A DNA stretch of 64,000 nt, taken from DATJPR01 sp963752915 (GTDB taxonomy: Bacteria > Bacteroidota > Ignavibacteria > UBA10030 > UBA6906). The stretch covers positions 620,001-684,000 of the forward strand of contig CAVVZZ010000013.1 in assembly GCA_963752915.1 (NCBI GenBank), read 5' to 3'. The stretch's first letter is position 1; the number at the start of each line of letters is the position of its first letter. The notes under the pieces are model-generated. The model saw nothing but the letters and a program-made list of their open reading frames with translations, did no database searches and was not told the origin of the DNA. This document shows, piece by piece, positions 37,405 through 46,499 of the stretch. A program made the position numbers and the translations under genes.

Positions 37405-37736
37405 CGCGACATGCGACCCATGCAATATCTTCTCCATTACGCTTATGTCCTCAGATACTGAATACACCCCCGACAACTCTCTTGCGAAGGCACTTGGGCA
37501 GCCGGCGGTCCAGGAACTCGCTTCCACTGTAGCGGAGCTCGCCCTTGATTCGATCCTAAAAGACGGGGTCCTCAAGGAAGTTCCGATCATTAGCACACTT
37601 ACTGCGGTTGCCAAGCTTGGTGTAACCGTCCACGATAATATGCTCCTAAGGAAGCTGTATCGCTTTGGTCTTCCCCTGTTATAATGGACACGAAGTTAAG
37701 CTCCACGGTGTTGGATAACCAGAGGAGGAAGCAGCC

Positions 37737-38051
37737 ATGGAGCAAGACAGCGGAAAGAAATCTCGGCGGCATTTTGACGACGAGTTCAAAGCGGACGCGG
37801 TGCGTCTGGTCACGGAAAGCGGCCGGACGGTTTCCGAAGTGGCCCGGGAACTGGGCATCGGCCGGAGCCAGCTGGAGCGGTGGAAAAAGCAGCTCCAGAA
37901 GGGGTTATCCCCACGGGCGGCCTTCCCCGGCAACGGGAACCTAAGTCCGGAGAAGAAAGAGTTGGAGGAACTCCGGCGTGAACTGGCGCGGGTGAAAGAG
38001 GAGCGGGAAATCTTAAAAAAAGCTATGGCCGTATTCTCACGACGGCCGTAG
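37737..38051 (+). CDS. IS3-family transposase OrfA
   Basis: 104 residues. The N-terminal helix-turn-helix (FDDEFKADAVRLVTESGRTVSEVARELGIGRSQLERWKKQ) binds the terminal repeats; the leucine-zipper-like C-terminal helix (ELEELRRELARVKEEREILKKAMAVF) mediates oligomerisation. GGAGGAAG precedes the ATG. It ends just after the A7 run at 38015-38021, where a -1 shift would fuse it to OrfB. Confidence 0.92.
   Translation: MEQDSGKKSRRHFDDEFKADAVRLVTESGRTVSEVARELGIGRSQLERWKKQLQKGLSPRAAFPGNGNLSPEKKELEELRRELARVKEEREILKKAMAVFSRRP
38015..38022 (+). promoter_or_regulatory. putative -1 ribosomal frameshift site
   Basis: Seven A followed by G (A AAA AAA G in the OrfA frame). Slipping back one base continues as LKKSYGRILTTAVAKFVFIAEY into OrfB without a stop, the usual way IS3 elements make the OrfAB transposase. 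Confidence 0.75.
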
Positions 38052-38059
38052 CAAAGTTC

Positions 38060-38932
38060 GTGTTCATCGCCGAATACGCGCACGAACATTCGATTACTGC
38101 GATGTGCCGAGTACTCGGGGTGTCCAGGAGTGGCTACTATGCGTTCTATTATCGAGCACCCAGTCATCGTGCGCAGGCCAACGTGAGAATCCTCGAGGTG
38201 ATCCGCCGGGTGCATCGGGAGAGCCATCAGACGTATGGGAGTCCTCGAGTGCATGCAGAGCTGAAGGCGCGCGGAATCGCCTGTGGTCGGCATCGGGTAG
38301 TACGCCTGATGCGCACGGCGGGCATTGCCGCGAAGATGCGGCGTCGCTACCGCTCCACTACGCGCCCCCGCACGGGAGCGCGGTACGCCCCGGATCGTGT
38401 CCAGAGGAACTTTGTCGCATCGCGTCTGCACGAAGTGTGGACCAGCGACATCACCTACATCTGGACGAGTGAAGGCTGGCTGTACCTGGCGGTGGTCCTC
38501 GATCTCTTGTCGCGCGTCGTTGTTGGCTGGGCGACGGGCATGCGCATCAATGCCGAGCTGGTCTGTGATGCCGTCCGCTCGGCGATCGTGCGGTACGGCC
38601 CGTGTGGCGAGGTCATCTTCCACTCGGATCGCGGGAGTCAATACACGAGCGACACGCTCATGGGTTTTCTCAAGGAACAGAAGGTCGCATCGCAGATCAC
38701 CTTCCTCCAGAGTCATGGGGCAAGTTGCTACGACAATGCAGTGACCGAGTCGCTCTTCCACAGTCTCAAAACCGAATGGGTCTGTTTTGAACATTACGAG
38801 ACCCGTCGTGACGGCCACGACAGCGTGTTCAAGTACTTCGAGACCTTCTACAACCGGACACGTCGTCACTCGTCACTCGGGTATCTCAGTCCAAGTCAAA
38901 AGATGGATAGATATGTAAAGCGAAAAGCTTAA
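38060..38932 (+). CDS. IS3-family transposase OrfB (DDE integrase core)
   Basis: About 290 residues when counted from GTG 38060, though it is normally made as an OrfAB fusion. HTH_21-like segment (YGSPRVHAELKARGIACGRHRVVRLMR), then the DDE catalytic core: D in WTSDITYIW, D in FHSDRGSQYTS, E in DNAVTESLFHSLKTE, and the closing YNRTRRHSSLGYLSPSQ. All catalytic residues are present, so it appears intact. Confidence 0.93.
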   Translation: MFIAEYAHEHSITAMCRVLGVSRSGYYAFYYRAPSHRAQANVRILEVIRRVHRESHQTYGSPRVHAELKARGIACGRHRVVRLMRTAGIAAKMRRRYRSTTRPRTGARYAPDRVQRNFVASRLHEVWTSDITYIWTSEGWLYLAVVLDLLSRVVVGWATGMRINAELVCDAVRSAIVRYGPCGEVIFHSDRGSQYTSDTLMGFLKEQKVASQITFLQSHGASCYDNAVTESLFHSLKTEWVCFEHYETRRDGHDSVFKYFETFYNRTRRHSSLGYLSPSQKMDRYVKRKA

Positions 38933-39396
38933 CAACCTGTCCGCCAAAAGAGGGGAACTTTACTTTCTCATATCTCTCAGAGAACTCCATCCTGATGAAG
39001 TTCGCACATTAACCGAGAAGATGGAGGCGGAGCCAAAATTTCGCAAGCACGTCGGGGAATACATCGTAACGCTTTTGGACAGGTTTGACGATATTCAGAA
39101 ACCCGGGTTCCTCGCGAAGGCATTCATAGCATTTTGCCGCGGTCGCATCACCATTGTTCAGCTCCAGAGACTAAACCACGCGATCGACAGAGTCCTGACG
39201 TGCGATTTAGCTCAGCTCCAGAAGTTTGCCCTCGATGACGCCGACGCAAAGTTCGAGATTGACGTTGAGCAGAACTTCCTCAATAGTGGCCTGGGATACA
39301 TGCAATCCGGATACGGTGTGGGGGGTGTGCACCCGACGGAGCTATGCAGACTCTTTATTGATCACATTCTTTAGAAGTGTTCCAGACTGTGTCGCG

Positions 39397-39554
39397 GCCT
39401 AACAAGCGGCTGGAGCTGACGGAAGTACGGTGGTCGGAAAGTGGCTGGCGTGAATCGAGTTCAAGAATCGAAACAACGGTAAGGCGTACTTCTCAACGTA
39501 CCGTGGATCAATAGTGTATCCCTATCCGCCGCAGCTCAGCCGCGGCCGTTAGGC
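39397..39554 (+). repeat. attC 57
   Basis: 158 bp, main type. Cassette 57 ends match over 14 bases (GTTAGGCCGCGACA) across the inserted element, confirming that the cassette was whole before insertion. Confidence 0.95.
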
Positions 39555-39850
39555 GCTCAGCGGGCGGCGCGCACGGTACAAAATGATTGTGGATATGGAA
39601 TTTGTCCAGTTCGTGAAGGGAGTCCAGGAGAGATTGCGTGTCGGTTGTGTGTTGTCATTTCAGGCAGTCGCCTTTGGTGGATCTTTGCGGTAAATGGGAA
39701 TTGGTTCCGTTGTTTGAAACCCATGCATGTGCGCGCCGCCCGCGGACTCGCGATGCACGCGGGTGGCGGACCAGAGTGAAGGTTGGTTCGGAAAGTGAGT
39801 CCTTTTGCCACCCGCTAGGAACGGCAGGGGAGACAGTCGCACAAGTAAGC
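39555..39850 (+). other. non-coding cassette 58 (type A, 296 bp)
   Basis: Close to cassette 74, sharing the CCCATGCATGTGCGCGCC centre. No gene. Confidence 0.75.
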
Positions 39851-40008
39851 GCCTAACAAGCGTTTGCACCTGACGGAGGGAGCCGTATCCAGAAATGGCC
39901 AGCTTGAGTCAAGGCAAAAGCGGAAACAACATATCGTCCAAGTTCTCAATGTACCCTTGCGGTGAAGTGGAAGGTGGTTCCGCCGCAGGTGAAACGCGGC
40001 CGTTAGGG
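39851..40008 (+). repeat. attC 58 (GTTTGC subtype)
   Basis: 158 bp; left GCGTTTGCACCTG, right CAGGTGAAACGC; R' GTTAGGG. Interior close to attC 82. Confidence 0.95.
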
Positions 40009-40339
40009 CGCCGCGGGCGGCGGGCGTAGGATTTTAAGTATTGAAGGAATGGCACAATTCGTGAAAGTGTATTCGATGAAGATCGCCTTTCAATTCGTGT
40101 AACCTATCCTTACGCGCCGCCCGCGGGGCAATATCCAGCAGGGCGTGGGCGGCGAAAAGAGCTTCGAATGTTTTGTGAAAGTGTCCTGCAACGTGTCGGT
40201 TTTCGGAAGAGAGTAAGTTGGTGTTGTCTTTTCCGTTGGACGGAAACACGAACTATAGGTGGGAGTGCGCTTCACCACGAGCCAAGATCCGCCGCCCACG
40301 CCACTGGGGTTGGACCGGCGGAGCTGAACACCCTGTCCG
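40009..40339 (+). other. non-coding cassette 59 (type B, 331 bp, GGG-type ends)
   Basis: Starts GTTAGGGCG and ends CGCCCTAAC, whereas other type B copies use GGC...GCC; both ends changed together. No gene. Confidence 0.75.
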
Positions 40340-40494
40340 CCCTAACAAGCGGTTGGAGCTGACGGAAGTACCCTAGTCAGACTTTGGCCGCTGATCGGCC
40401 AGGGACACCTGCAGCAAATGCGAAGCAATCGTTCAGTGGTCGCAGTATCAATAGTGTATCCCTTTCCGCCGCAGCTCAACCGCGGCCGTTAGGC
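40340..40494 (+). repeat. attC 59 (GGTTGG subtype)
   Basis: 155 bp; R'' CCCTAAC, R' GTTAGGC. Confidence 0.95.
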
Positions 40495-40514
40495 AACAAC
40501 ACCAAAGGTATGCC

Positions 40515-41033
40515 TTGTCCCGTAAGTGGTTCAAGACTGTTCATGTGACCATCGCGGCTGTCGTTGTCCTGCCTATTATCGTTGGCACGTCACCGCGACC
40601 TGCGCCGTATCACGAATACATTGTTAGTGGTTCTATTGCCCGCGACGGTGGGGCCAGCAAACAGAATTTCGTGATTTCGCTGGTCGGCCTTTTTCAACAG
40701 TGGGATCCAGACACTCTTGTGGAACTTGTTGGTTCTCGGGCGCGGTTTGCAAGCCCGGCGGTGAAGGCGATTACTGACTCTAGCGGCTTCTTTTTCCTCG
40801 ATGTCCAGTCCAGCATCGCTGCCGATTCCCTTGCGATCAAAGTCAGCTCGGTTGACAGACCAGCATACTTCAGTGCGATGATTGCGGTTCCAACTCCAGG
40901 AGTGGAGATCACCGAACAAACAGCGGCAGAGATGCATGGGTGTCACGGTTGTGAGTCAGTGGACCCGGCACAGACTTACGTGGTCGGTTACCGGTACGAA
41001 CTTTCCTATCAAACGGTTCCTGTTCCATATTGA
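40515..41033 (+). CDS. exported beta-sandwich protein of unknown function (cassette 60)
   Basis: 172 residues from TTG 40515, supported by AAAGG six bases upstream; no ATG gives the signal segment (VHVTIAAVVVLPIIVGTS). The mature part EYIVSGSIARDGGASKQNFVISLVG ... AITDSSGFFFLDVQS resembles a carboxypeptidase-regulatory/transthyretin-like fold. CHGC near the C-terminus could form a disulfide or bind metal. Confidence 0.65.
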   Translation: MSRKWFKTVHVTIAAVVVLPIIVGTSPRPAPYHEYIVSGSIARDGGASKQNFVISLVGLFQQWDPDTLVELVGSRARFASPAVKAITDSSGFFFLDVQSSIAADSLAIKVSSVDRPAYFSAMIAVPTPGVEITEQTAAEMHGCHGCESVDPAQTYVVGYRYELSYQTVPVPY

Positions 41034-41049
41034 CGCCGGGGGTGTTGTT

Positions 41050-41206
41050 GCCTAACAAGCGGCTGGAGCTGACGGAAGGACCCTTTGGGGAATACGGCTG
41101 GCGTGAAACGAGTTCAAGATCCGGAACAACGTTAACACAAGTTCTCAATGTACCCTTATCCAATAGTGTAACCATATCTGCCGCAGCTCAGCCGCGGCCG
41201 TTAGGC
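41050..41206 (+). repeat. attC 60
   Basis: 157 bp; identical to attC 52 although the upstream cassette is a gene here and a type A element there. Cassette 60 ends match over 16 bases (GTTAGGCAACAACACC). Confidence 0.95.
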
Positions 41207-41532
41207 CGCCGCGGGCGGCGGGCGTAGTATTTAAGTACTGGAATGAGACACAAATCGTGAGAGTGTATTTGAGGAAGGTTGCCTTTCAATTTGTGCAACC
41301 TACCGTACACGCCGCCCGCGGGGCATTATCCAGGTGGGCGTGGGCGGCGAAAAAGAGCTTCGAGAGTTTTGTGAGGGTGACTTGCATCGTGTCGGTTTTG
41401 GGAAGAGTGTAAGGTGGTACGGTCTTCTCCGTCGGACGGAACGCAAACTACAAGTGGGGGAGTACTTCACCACGAGCAGATTACGCCGCCCACGCCACTG
41501 ATGTTGGAACGGCAGAGCTGAACACCAGTCCG
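41207..41532 (+). other. non-coding cassette 61 (type B, 326 bp)
   Basis: Copy of cassette 53 within the duplicated segment. Confidence 0.75.
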
Positions 41533-41690
41533 GCCTAACAAGCGATTGGAGTTGACGGAAGGACGTGTCATCAAAAGTGGCTGGCGTGAAACGAGGTCAA
41601 GAGCGGAAACAACGTTCCGGCGGAGATCTCAACGTACCCTAATTCAATAGTGTAACCCTTTCCGCCGCAACTCAATCGCGGCCGTTAGGC
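41533..41690 (+). repeat. attC 61 (GATTGG subtype)
   Basis: 158 bp, same as attC 53. Confidence 0.95.
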
Positions 41691-42020
41691 CGCCGCGGGC
41701 GGCGGGCGCAGGTTTTGGAATATTTGGGGAAGAGCACAATTCGTGAGAGTGTATTTGAGGACGGTCGCCTTTCAATTTGAGCAACATGTCACTACGCGCC
41801 GCCCGCGGGCCAATATCCAGGAAGGCGTGGGCGGCGAAAAGAGCTTCAAAGGTTTTGTGAAGGTGTCCTTTAGCGAGTCGGACTTCGGGAGAGTGTAAGT
41901 TGGTGTCGCCTTTTCCGTTGGACGTAGCGCAAACCACAAGTGGGAGAGTGCTTCACCACGAGCAAGACTACGCCGCCCACGCCACTGAGGTTGGAATGGC
42001 GGAGCTGAACACCCTGTCCG
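41691..42020 (+). other. non-coding cassette 62 (type B, 330 bp)
   Basis: Identical to cassette 54 for the first about 62 bases (to 41752), then diverged; marks the right edge of the duplication. Confidence 0.75.
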
Positions 42021-42175
42021 GCCTAACAAGCGGTTGGAGCTGACGGAAGGACCCTAGTCGGACTTTGGCCGCGAATCGGCCAGAAACACCAGCGGCAAGT
42101 GTGAAGCAATCGTTCAGCGGTACCGTTATCAATAGTGTATCCATTTCCGCCGCAGCTCAACCGCGGCCGTTAGGC
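42021..42175 (+). repeat. attC 62 (GGTTGG subtype)
   Basis: 155 bp. Confidence 0.95.
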
Positions 42176-42196
42176 GGTTTTCCCATTTCAACAAAC

Positions 42197-42631
42197 ATGC
42201 CTCTTTCATTTTCTATACTTCTTCTTGCTTCCGGCGTGTTCGCCATAATATCACTGGTCATTGAATACAAGAACCGGTTCAAGTATAGTCGGGGGCCGGA
42301 TGAGGACCAATTCGCGTTACCCTATTGGGGGTTCATAGGCAAGCGATGGCTGCTACTCTTCTTCCTCCTATTAATGTCGATCCCAATGGTATTCAATGCT
42401 CCAACCCGAATACTCCTTTCTGCAATGTCGGCCGCATCAATCCTGGCGGGCGCATGGATATTTCTATTCTGGAAGGAATTCAAGTACGCACCCAAGACTC
42501 GAGAACAGATCCCTCGCTTGCGGGTTTACGAGAAGCAGAACCAGTTTTTCATGAAGAGACTTGCCTTGACCCTAATTATCTGGGGAGTAGTGAGCATCGC
42601 TCTTTCACTTTCTATGACTTTCCTTGGCTGA
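42197..42631 (+). CDS. membrane protein with about four helices (cassette 63)
   Basis: 144 residues from ATG 42197; the upstream frame is attC read-through. Hydrophobic segments: ISILLLASGVFAIISLVI, WLLLFFLLLMSIPMVF, ILLSAMSAASILAGAWIFLF, LALTLIIWGVVSIALSLSM, with charged loops between. Inner-membrane protein, family not recognised. A second frame (42325-42759) has no signal and runs into the attC; it is a shadow. Confidence 0.65.
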   Translation: MPLSFSILLLASGVFAIISLVIEYKNRFKYSRGPDEDQFALPYWGFIGKRWLLLFFLLLMSIPMVFNAPTRILLSAMSAASILAGAWIFLFWKEFKYAPKTREQIPRLRVYEKQNQFFMKRLALTLIIWGVVSIALSLSMTFLG

Positions 42632-42641
42632 GGCGAAAACC

Positions 42642-42799
42642 GCCTAACAAGCGGCTGGAGCTGACGGAAGGACCCTTTGGGGAATACGGCTGGCGTGAAA
42701 CGACTTCAAGAGAGGAAACAACGTTGAGGCAGTCTTCTCAACGTACCCTCATTCAATAGTGTATCCCTTTCCGCCGCAGCTCAGCCGCGGCCGTTAGGG
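42642..42799 (+). repeat. attC 63
   Basis: 158 bp, main type. Cassette 63 ends match over 14 bases, here with an A/T-rich extension (GTTAGGCGGTTTTC). Confidence 0.95.
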
Positions 42800-42852
42800 C
42801 GCCACGCTGGTGTATCGGTCGAGCAGACTGTACCATAAATGTCGAGAATGTC

Positions 42853-43425
42853 ATGCGATTGAGCTTCATTCTGGGACTGGTTCTGATCCTTACTGTTCCT
42901 GTGCCTGTCCAGAGTATGGGAAAGGTCTGCAAGCTCATCTTGCGGGACAGCACCTCCTTTGATGCCGAGCTCATCTTTGTTCGCGATTCCGCTATCGTCA
43001 TCACCCGCCATCTGGAGCTCGATGGGCGACATTTGTATCAAGATTCCTCGAGTCTCGCAGTCATACCATTTGGCACCATTGACCGTGTTCTTGTTCCTGG
43101 GGCCCGTCATCCTTTTGAAGGCATGGGCATCGGAGGTGCAGTGGGGATATGTGTTGGAGGAATCATAGGTGCGTACCAGCCGATGTCCGGCGATGGAAGC
43201 TCTGGCAATGGTGCGTTGCAGGAAAGTTTTGGGAGACCATTTGTAGTAGTCGGATGCGCAATGCTTGGAGGAGTTGTTGGCCTTTTTGCAGGCGTGATAG
43301 TCGGGCGGAACATACAAGACCCGCCCACCTCGATTGATGTAAGCCGCGAGGACCACCGGGCCGCATTAGTGCGGGCATCCCGCTATCCGTCAGATCCGCC
43401 AGGATTCGTCGCCCGCGTCGAATGA
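42853..43425 (+). CDS. exported protein with glycine-rich hydrophobic hairpin (cassette 64)
   Basis: 190 residues. Signal peptide ILGLVLILTVPVPVQS. A beta-rich part (KLILRDSTSFDAELIFVRDSAIVI) precedes two glycine-rich hydrophobic stretches (GMGIGGAVGICVGGIIGAY, VVVGCAMLGGVVGLFAGVIVG). Same plan as cassette 48, so the two likely belong to one family; function unknown. Confidence 0.7.
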   Translation: MRLSFILGLVLILTVPVPVQSMGKVCKLILRDSTSFDAELIFVRDSAIVITRHLELDGRHLYQDSSSLAVIPFGTIDRVLVPGARHPFEGMGIGGAVGICVGGIIGAYQPMSGDGSSGNGALQESFGRPFVVVGCAMLGGVVGLFAGVIVGRNIQDPPTSIDVSREDHRAALVRASRYPSDPPGFVARVE

Positions 43426-43471
43426 GTTATGCGTCTACCCGATCCCGTGGAGTAGGACTATTGAGGTGGCG

Positions 43472-43630
43472 CCCTAACAAGCGGCTGGAGCTGACGGAGT
43501 CAGGCGCGATCAAGAGTGGCTGGCGTGAAACGAATTCAAGAGTGGAAACAACGGTACGTCGAAGTCCTCAACGTACCCTGCCTCAAACAAAGGAAGTGTA
43601 TCCGCCGCAGCTCAGCCGCGGCCGTTAGGC
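43472..43630 (+). repeat. attC 64
   Basis: 159 bp; left interior GGAGTCAGGCGCGATCAAG replaces the common GGAAG. Confidence 0.95.
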
Positions 43631-43662
43631 GGCCGAACCACATGCACCAAGGTTGTAACCTA

Positions 43663-44526
43663 ATGCGACTCACACTCCACGCCCTGTCACTGAGCTTGCT
43701 CCTTGCATCAAGTCAAGCCATTTCTCAGGCAGACAACCCTGGACCTGATACTAGTGTTGCCTTGCAGGATTCGATGAGTGGTTCGATCACTGTGGCGGAT
43801 TCTTCGGATTTTGTCCTGGGGGGTGAGCGATTCAAACGCTCCGAAGAAGCATATGCAGACCTGGCGCACCCTACTATGGTTCGCACTTTATGCGCCGAAT
43901 CAGTTCTCTGGCTGACTACCAATTGCGACACATGCCTTCAAGATTCGCTGCATTATGGCTGGCGCTTGGGAGGCTTTCGACGCATAGGGCAAGCGGGCGC
44001 GCGAACGTACTTCTACGCCGTGTATCGAAGCACTTTTGCCGAGAAACATCCTGAGCCGGGCAGCTTTGACATTCTCGATTTCCGAATATTCGAGTCCACT
44101 TCCGACACCAACTTAGTCACTCCCATTCTGGACGTTTGGGGGCCAGACGACGCGACTCCGATAATCGGCGATCCATGCTTCATAGATACGAAGTATGGCC
44201 GAGTTCTACACATCTTCATGTCGTCCGGAAACGGGGAATTCGATTGTGGAAGTTACTTCAGACGGCTCGACGGGCAGTGGCGCGAACTTTGCGTTCCACT
44301 ATGGAGCGCTGCATTTCTGCCTTACGTCCCCAAATCGTATTGGTTCTGTAGAGGAGGCGATGTTGACTTAACCACCATGCACGCCACCTTCAGGGTATTT
44401 ACACCCAACGATGGTTGCTGTTGTCCTTCTGGAGGTACCATTGTGGGAGACTTGGAGATAGACGGGCGAGACATTATTCTCCGTCGAGCATCCTATTTCC
44501 CCATGCAGAACCCTTCGCAATGGTGA
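43663..44526 (+). CDS. secreted cysteine-containing protein (cassette 65)
   Basis: 287 residues from ATG 43663 (AAGG upstream; ATG 43642 also in frame). Signal peptide LTLHALSLSLLLASSQAISQ. The mature part has TNCDTCLQDSLHYGWRLGG, DFRIFESTSDTNLVTPILDVWG, VLHIFMSSGNGEFDCGSYF and PNDGCCCPSGGTIVGDLEI. Several cysteines suggest disulfides in the periplasm. Family not recognised. Confidence 0.7.
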   Translation: MRLTLHALSLSLLLASSQAISQADNPGPDTSVALQDSMSGSITVADSSDFVLGGERFKRSEEAYADLAHPTMVRTLCAESVLWLTTNCDTCLQDSLHYGWRLGGFRRIGQAGARTYFYAVYRSTFAEKHPEPGSFDILDFRIFESTSDTNLVTPILDVWGPDDATPIIGDPCFIDTKYGRVLHIFMSSGNGEFDCGSYFRRLDGQWRELCVPLWSAAFLPYVPKSYWFCRGGDVDLTTMHATFRVFTPNDGCCCPSGGTIVGDLEIDGRDIILRRASYFPMQNPSQW

Positions 44527-44566
44527 CATCCTTCCAATCAAGCGAGGGGGGCCTTGCTATTCGGCC

Positions 44567-44725
44567 GCCTAACAAGCGGCTGGAGCTGACGGAAGTACGT
44601 TGACCGGAAAATGGCCGGCGTGAAACGAGTTCAAGAAACGAAACAACGTTGCGGCTGAGATCTCAACGTACCCTTATCCAAACAGTGTAACTGATCCCGC
44701 CGCAGCTCAGCCGCGGCCGTTAGGC
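44567..44725 (+). repeat. attC 65
   Basis: 159 bp, main type; right interior TATCCAAACAGTGTAACTGAT as in attC 72. Confidence 0.95.
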
Positions 44726-44784
44726 AACTGCCCAAAGGCTTTCCAGCGCGTACGCAGAATGAGGGACCATTAGCTTCCTATTCA

Positions 44785-45105
44785 ATGGATTCTACCCACA
44801 TGAGCAAGACCTTCCATTTTGTCTACTTTGCGAATTTGGGCCTGATCGTGTTGGCCCTGCTCACTCCTCTGGTTGAGTGGGCTGGTCACACTGGAGGCTA
44901 CCCTTGGGCAATGAAATATTACGCTGTCACACTTCTATTGTCGGTTACTCTGTTTGTGTTGTTCCTGGGACTGAACGTGTACGCGACAATCAAGGGCATT
45001 CGACATCGAGGCCGATATCTCTCGGCTGCGATTCTCACGCTCCTATGGATCGCGTGTGGTGTCTACCAAATTGTTTACGCCTACTCACATGAGATTGCTT
45101 TTTGA
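44785..45105 (+). CDS. small three-helix membrane protein (cassette 66)
   Basis: 106 residues with transmembrane segments FANLGLIVLALLTPLVEW, YYAVTLLLSVTLFVLFLGLNVY and LSAAILTLLWIACGVYQIVY, linked by a basic loop (KGIRHRGR). ATG 44785 or 44800 could start it. Inner-membrane, unknown role. Confidence 0.65.
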   Translation: MDSTHMSKTFHFVYFANLGLIVLALLTPLVEWAGHTGGYPWAMKYYAVTLLLSVTLFVLFLGLNVYATIKGIRHRGRYLSAAILTLLWIACGVYQIVYAYSHEIAF

Positions 45106-45123
45106 AATTGCCCAGGGGCAGTT

Positions 45124-45281
45124 GCCTAACAAGCGGCTGGAGCTGACGGAAGGACCTTGGATCAGAATTGGTTGGCGTGAATCGAGTTCAAGAGTGGAAA
45201 CAACGGTGAAGCTGACATCTCAACGTACCATCATTCAATAGTGTATCCCTTTCCGCCGCAGCTCAGCCGCGGCCGTTAGGC
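45124..45281 (+). repeat. attC 66
   Basis: 158 bp, main type. Cassette 66 ends match over 15 bases (GTTAGGCAACTGCCC). Confidence 0.95.
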
Positions 45282-45297
45282 CGCGTGCTAGGGAACG

Positions 45298-45804
45298 ATG
45301 ACCGTGCAATTCAGTATCCGTCCAACAGGCATACCCGACCAAGATTGGATCCGCAACTTCATCCGCGAACGGTGGGGCGATGAAATTGTGGTTGTCCACG
45401 GGACGGTTTACCGACCAGACACTCTATCGGGGTTTGCAGCTGAAGACTCGAGGGGAGACCATCTCGGCCTTGCGACATACCTAATCCAACGAACCGGGTG
45501 TGAGTTGGTATCGCTAGACAGTCTCCGTGAAGGTCTTGGAATCGGATCGGCTTTGGTGAAGTCGGTACAGCAAGCAGCTATTCACGCCGGATGTTCCAAA
45601 TTGTGGTGTATTACGACAAACGACAATCGTCCCGCTCTCAAGTTCTATCACCGTCGCGGATTTGAAGTGGTTGCCGTTCACCAGAATGCGGTTGCACGTT
45701 CCAGAGTTCTCAAGCCCTCGATCCCATTGTTTGGGATTGGTGGCGATCCCATTCAGGACGAGATCGAGCTTCAACTGAAGCTGGACTCGATTTCAAGGGA
45801 CTGA
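45298..45804 (+). CDS. GNAT-family N-acetyltransferase (cassette 67)
   Basis: 168 residues, cytoplasmic. The acetyl-CoA binding motif A is clear: LVSLDSLREGLGIGSALVKSV (RxxGxG/A), followed by AGCSKLWCITTNDNRPALKFYHRRGFEVV, the motif B end of GNAT enzymes that transfer acetyl from acetyl-CoA to an amine. Acceptor unknown; GNAT genes are frequent in integrons, some giving antibiotic resistance, but nothing here indicates that. ATG 45298 is 16 bases after the attC core. Confidence 0.88.
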   Translation: MTVQFSIRPTGIPDQDWIRNFIRERWGDEIVVVHGTVYRPDTLSGFAAEDSRGDHLGLATYLIQRTGCELVSLDSLREGLGIGSALVKSVQQAAIHAGCSKLWCITTNDNRPALKFYHRRGFEVVAVHQNAVARSRVLKPSIPLFGIGGDPIQDEIELQLKLDSISRD

Positions 45805-45840
45805 TCCAGGGTGTAGCCAAATCGCTGGCAACGGAACGCG

Positions 45841-45998
45841 GCCTAACAAGCGGCTGGAGCTGACGGAAGTACCCTTTGGGGATTACGGCCGGCGTGAAGC
45901 GAGTTCAAGAGTGGAAACAACGTTGAATCTGACTTCTCAACGTACCCTTATACAATAGTGTATCCATATCCGCCGCAGCTCAGCCGCGGCCGTTAGGC
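45841..45998 (+). repeat. attC 67
   Basis: 158 bp, main type. Confidence 0.95.
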
Positions 45999-46008
45999 CG
46001 CACCCAAC

Positions 46009-46499
46009 ATGGTCGCATTGCGATGCACACAGAGATTGCTGAGTCGATTGCACGTCGCCTCGCCGACTGAGCCAGGTGAGTCTACTACGACGCTCGGGGA
46101 TTGGTATGCAAACACGTTGATCATTGATAGGCGGCCGTTCGTTATGTGTACGAGCGAACGTTCTAAACTGACGGTGATTGTCCCGTTCAAGGAGGCCTCA
46201 ACACTTCGAGAGAGGTTCCGCAATGAAGTTCGCTCCATTCTACATGCAATTCATATCCCATCCAATGCGATCGAGGACGAATTGGAGGAGATGGACCAAT
46301 TGAGTTCGGGCGGACCCGTAACCGATCTTTGCTCGGGAACATGAAGGATTTGACACTTCCGGCCGAAGCCTGGCTCATAGACCACCCGGAATTGAGTCTG
46401 TTGGATGTTGACGTGCGCTTGAGCAAACATCTTGTGGGACCGGACCCGTATGTTGTCCCTCGAGAGCTCGCACTCAAACTCCTCACGGGTGCGGCCTAA
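46009..46499 (+). pseudogene. DUF6933-like gene with a frameshift (cassette 68)
   Basis: The first frame (46009-46344) gives CTQRLLSRLHVASP ... TTLGDWYANTLIIDRRPFVMCTSERSKLTVIVPFKE, strongly DUF6933-like. From about 46305 the family continues in another frame: RTRNRSLLGNMKDLTLPAEAWLIDHPELSLLDVDVRLSK ... REL, with its stop TAA in the attC core. A one-base loss near 46290-46310 explains both. It may be a true mutation or a sequence error. Function of the family unknown. Confidence 0.8.

Larger units (their letters stand above)
37666..38962 (+). mobile_element. IS3-family insertion sequence (1297 bp)
   Basis: The left end TGGTCTTCCCC...TGGACAC(G) resembles the IS3 group terminus, and the right end is its imperfect complement (AGGGGAACTTTA; TGTCC; GCTTAAC). 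It is flanked by the 3-bp direct repeat CTT (37663-37665, 38963-38965), and removing one copy restores the interrupted frame. It carries overlapping orfA/orfB with a slippery A7 run. This is the only transposase in the window, and it sits inside a cassette gene, not in an attC. Confidence 0.9.
37445..39374 (+). pseudogene. conserved hypothetical gene interrupted by an IS3-family element (cassette 57)
   Basis: Two halves, 37445-37665 and 38966-39374, join in frame at LLRKLYRF | LISLRELHPDEV once the element and one target repeat are removed, restoring a 209-residue protein. The left half has DSILKDGVLKEVPIISTLTAVAKLG; the right half KFRKHVGEYIVTLLDRFDDIQKPGFLAKAFIAFCRGRITIVQLQRL. This plan matches a family of uncharacterised helical proteins with a hydrophobic N-terminal segment. 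As it stands, the left part ends after GLPLL at a stop inside the element. Confidence 0.8.

Noticed and set aside
38104..38790. Additional forward frames inside OrfB
   Set aside because: Out-of-frame shadows without start signals or family motifs.
37684..38869. Long reverse-strand frame across the IS element
   Set aside because: It is antisense to OrfA/OrfB, which have complete family motifs.
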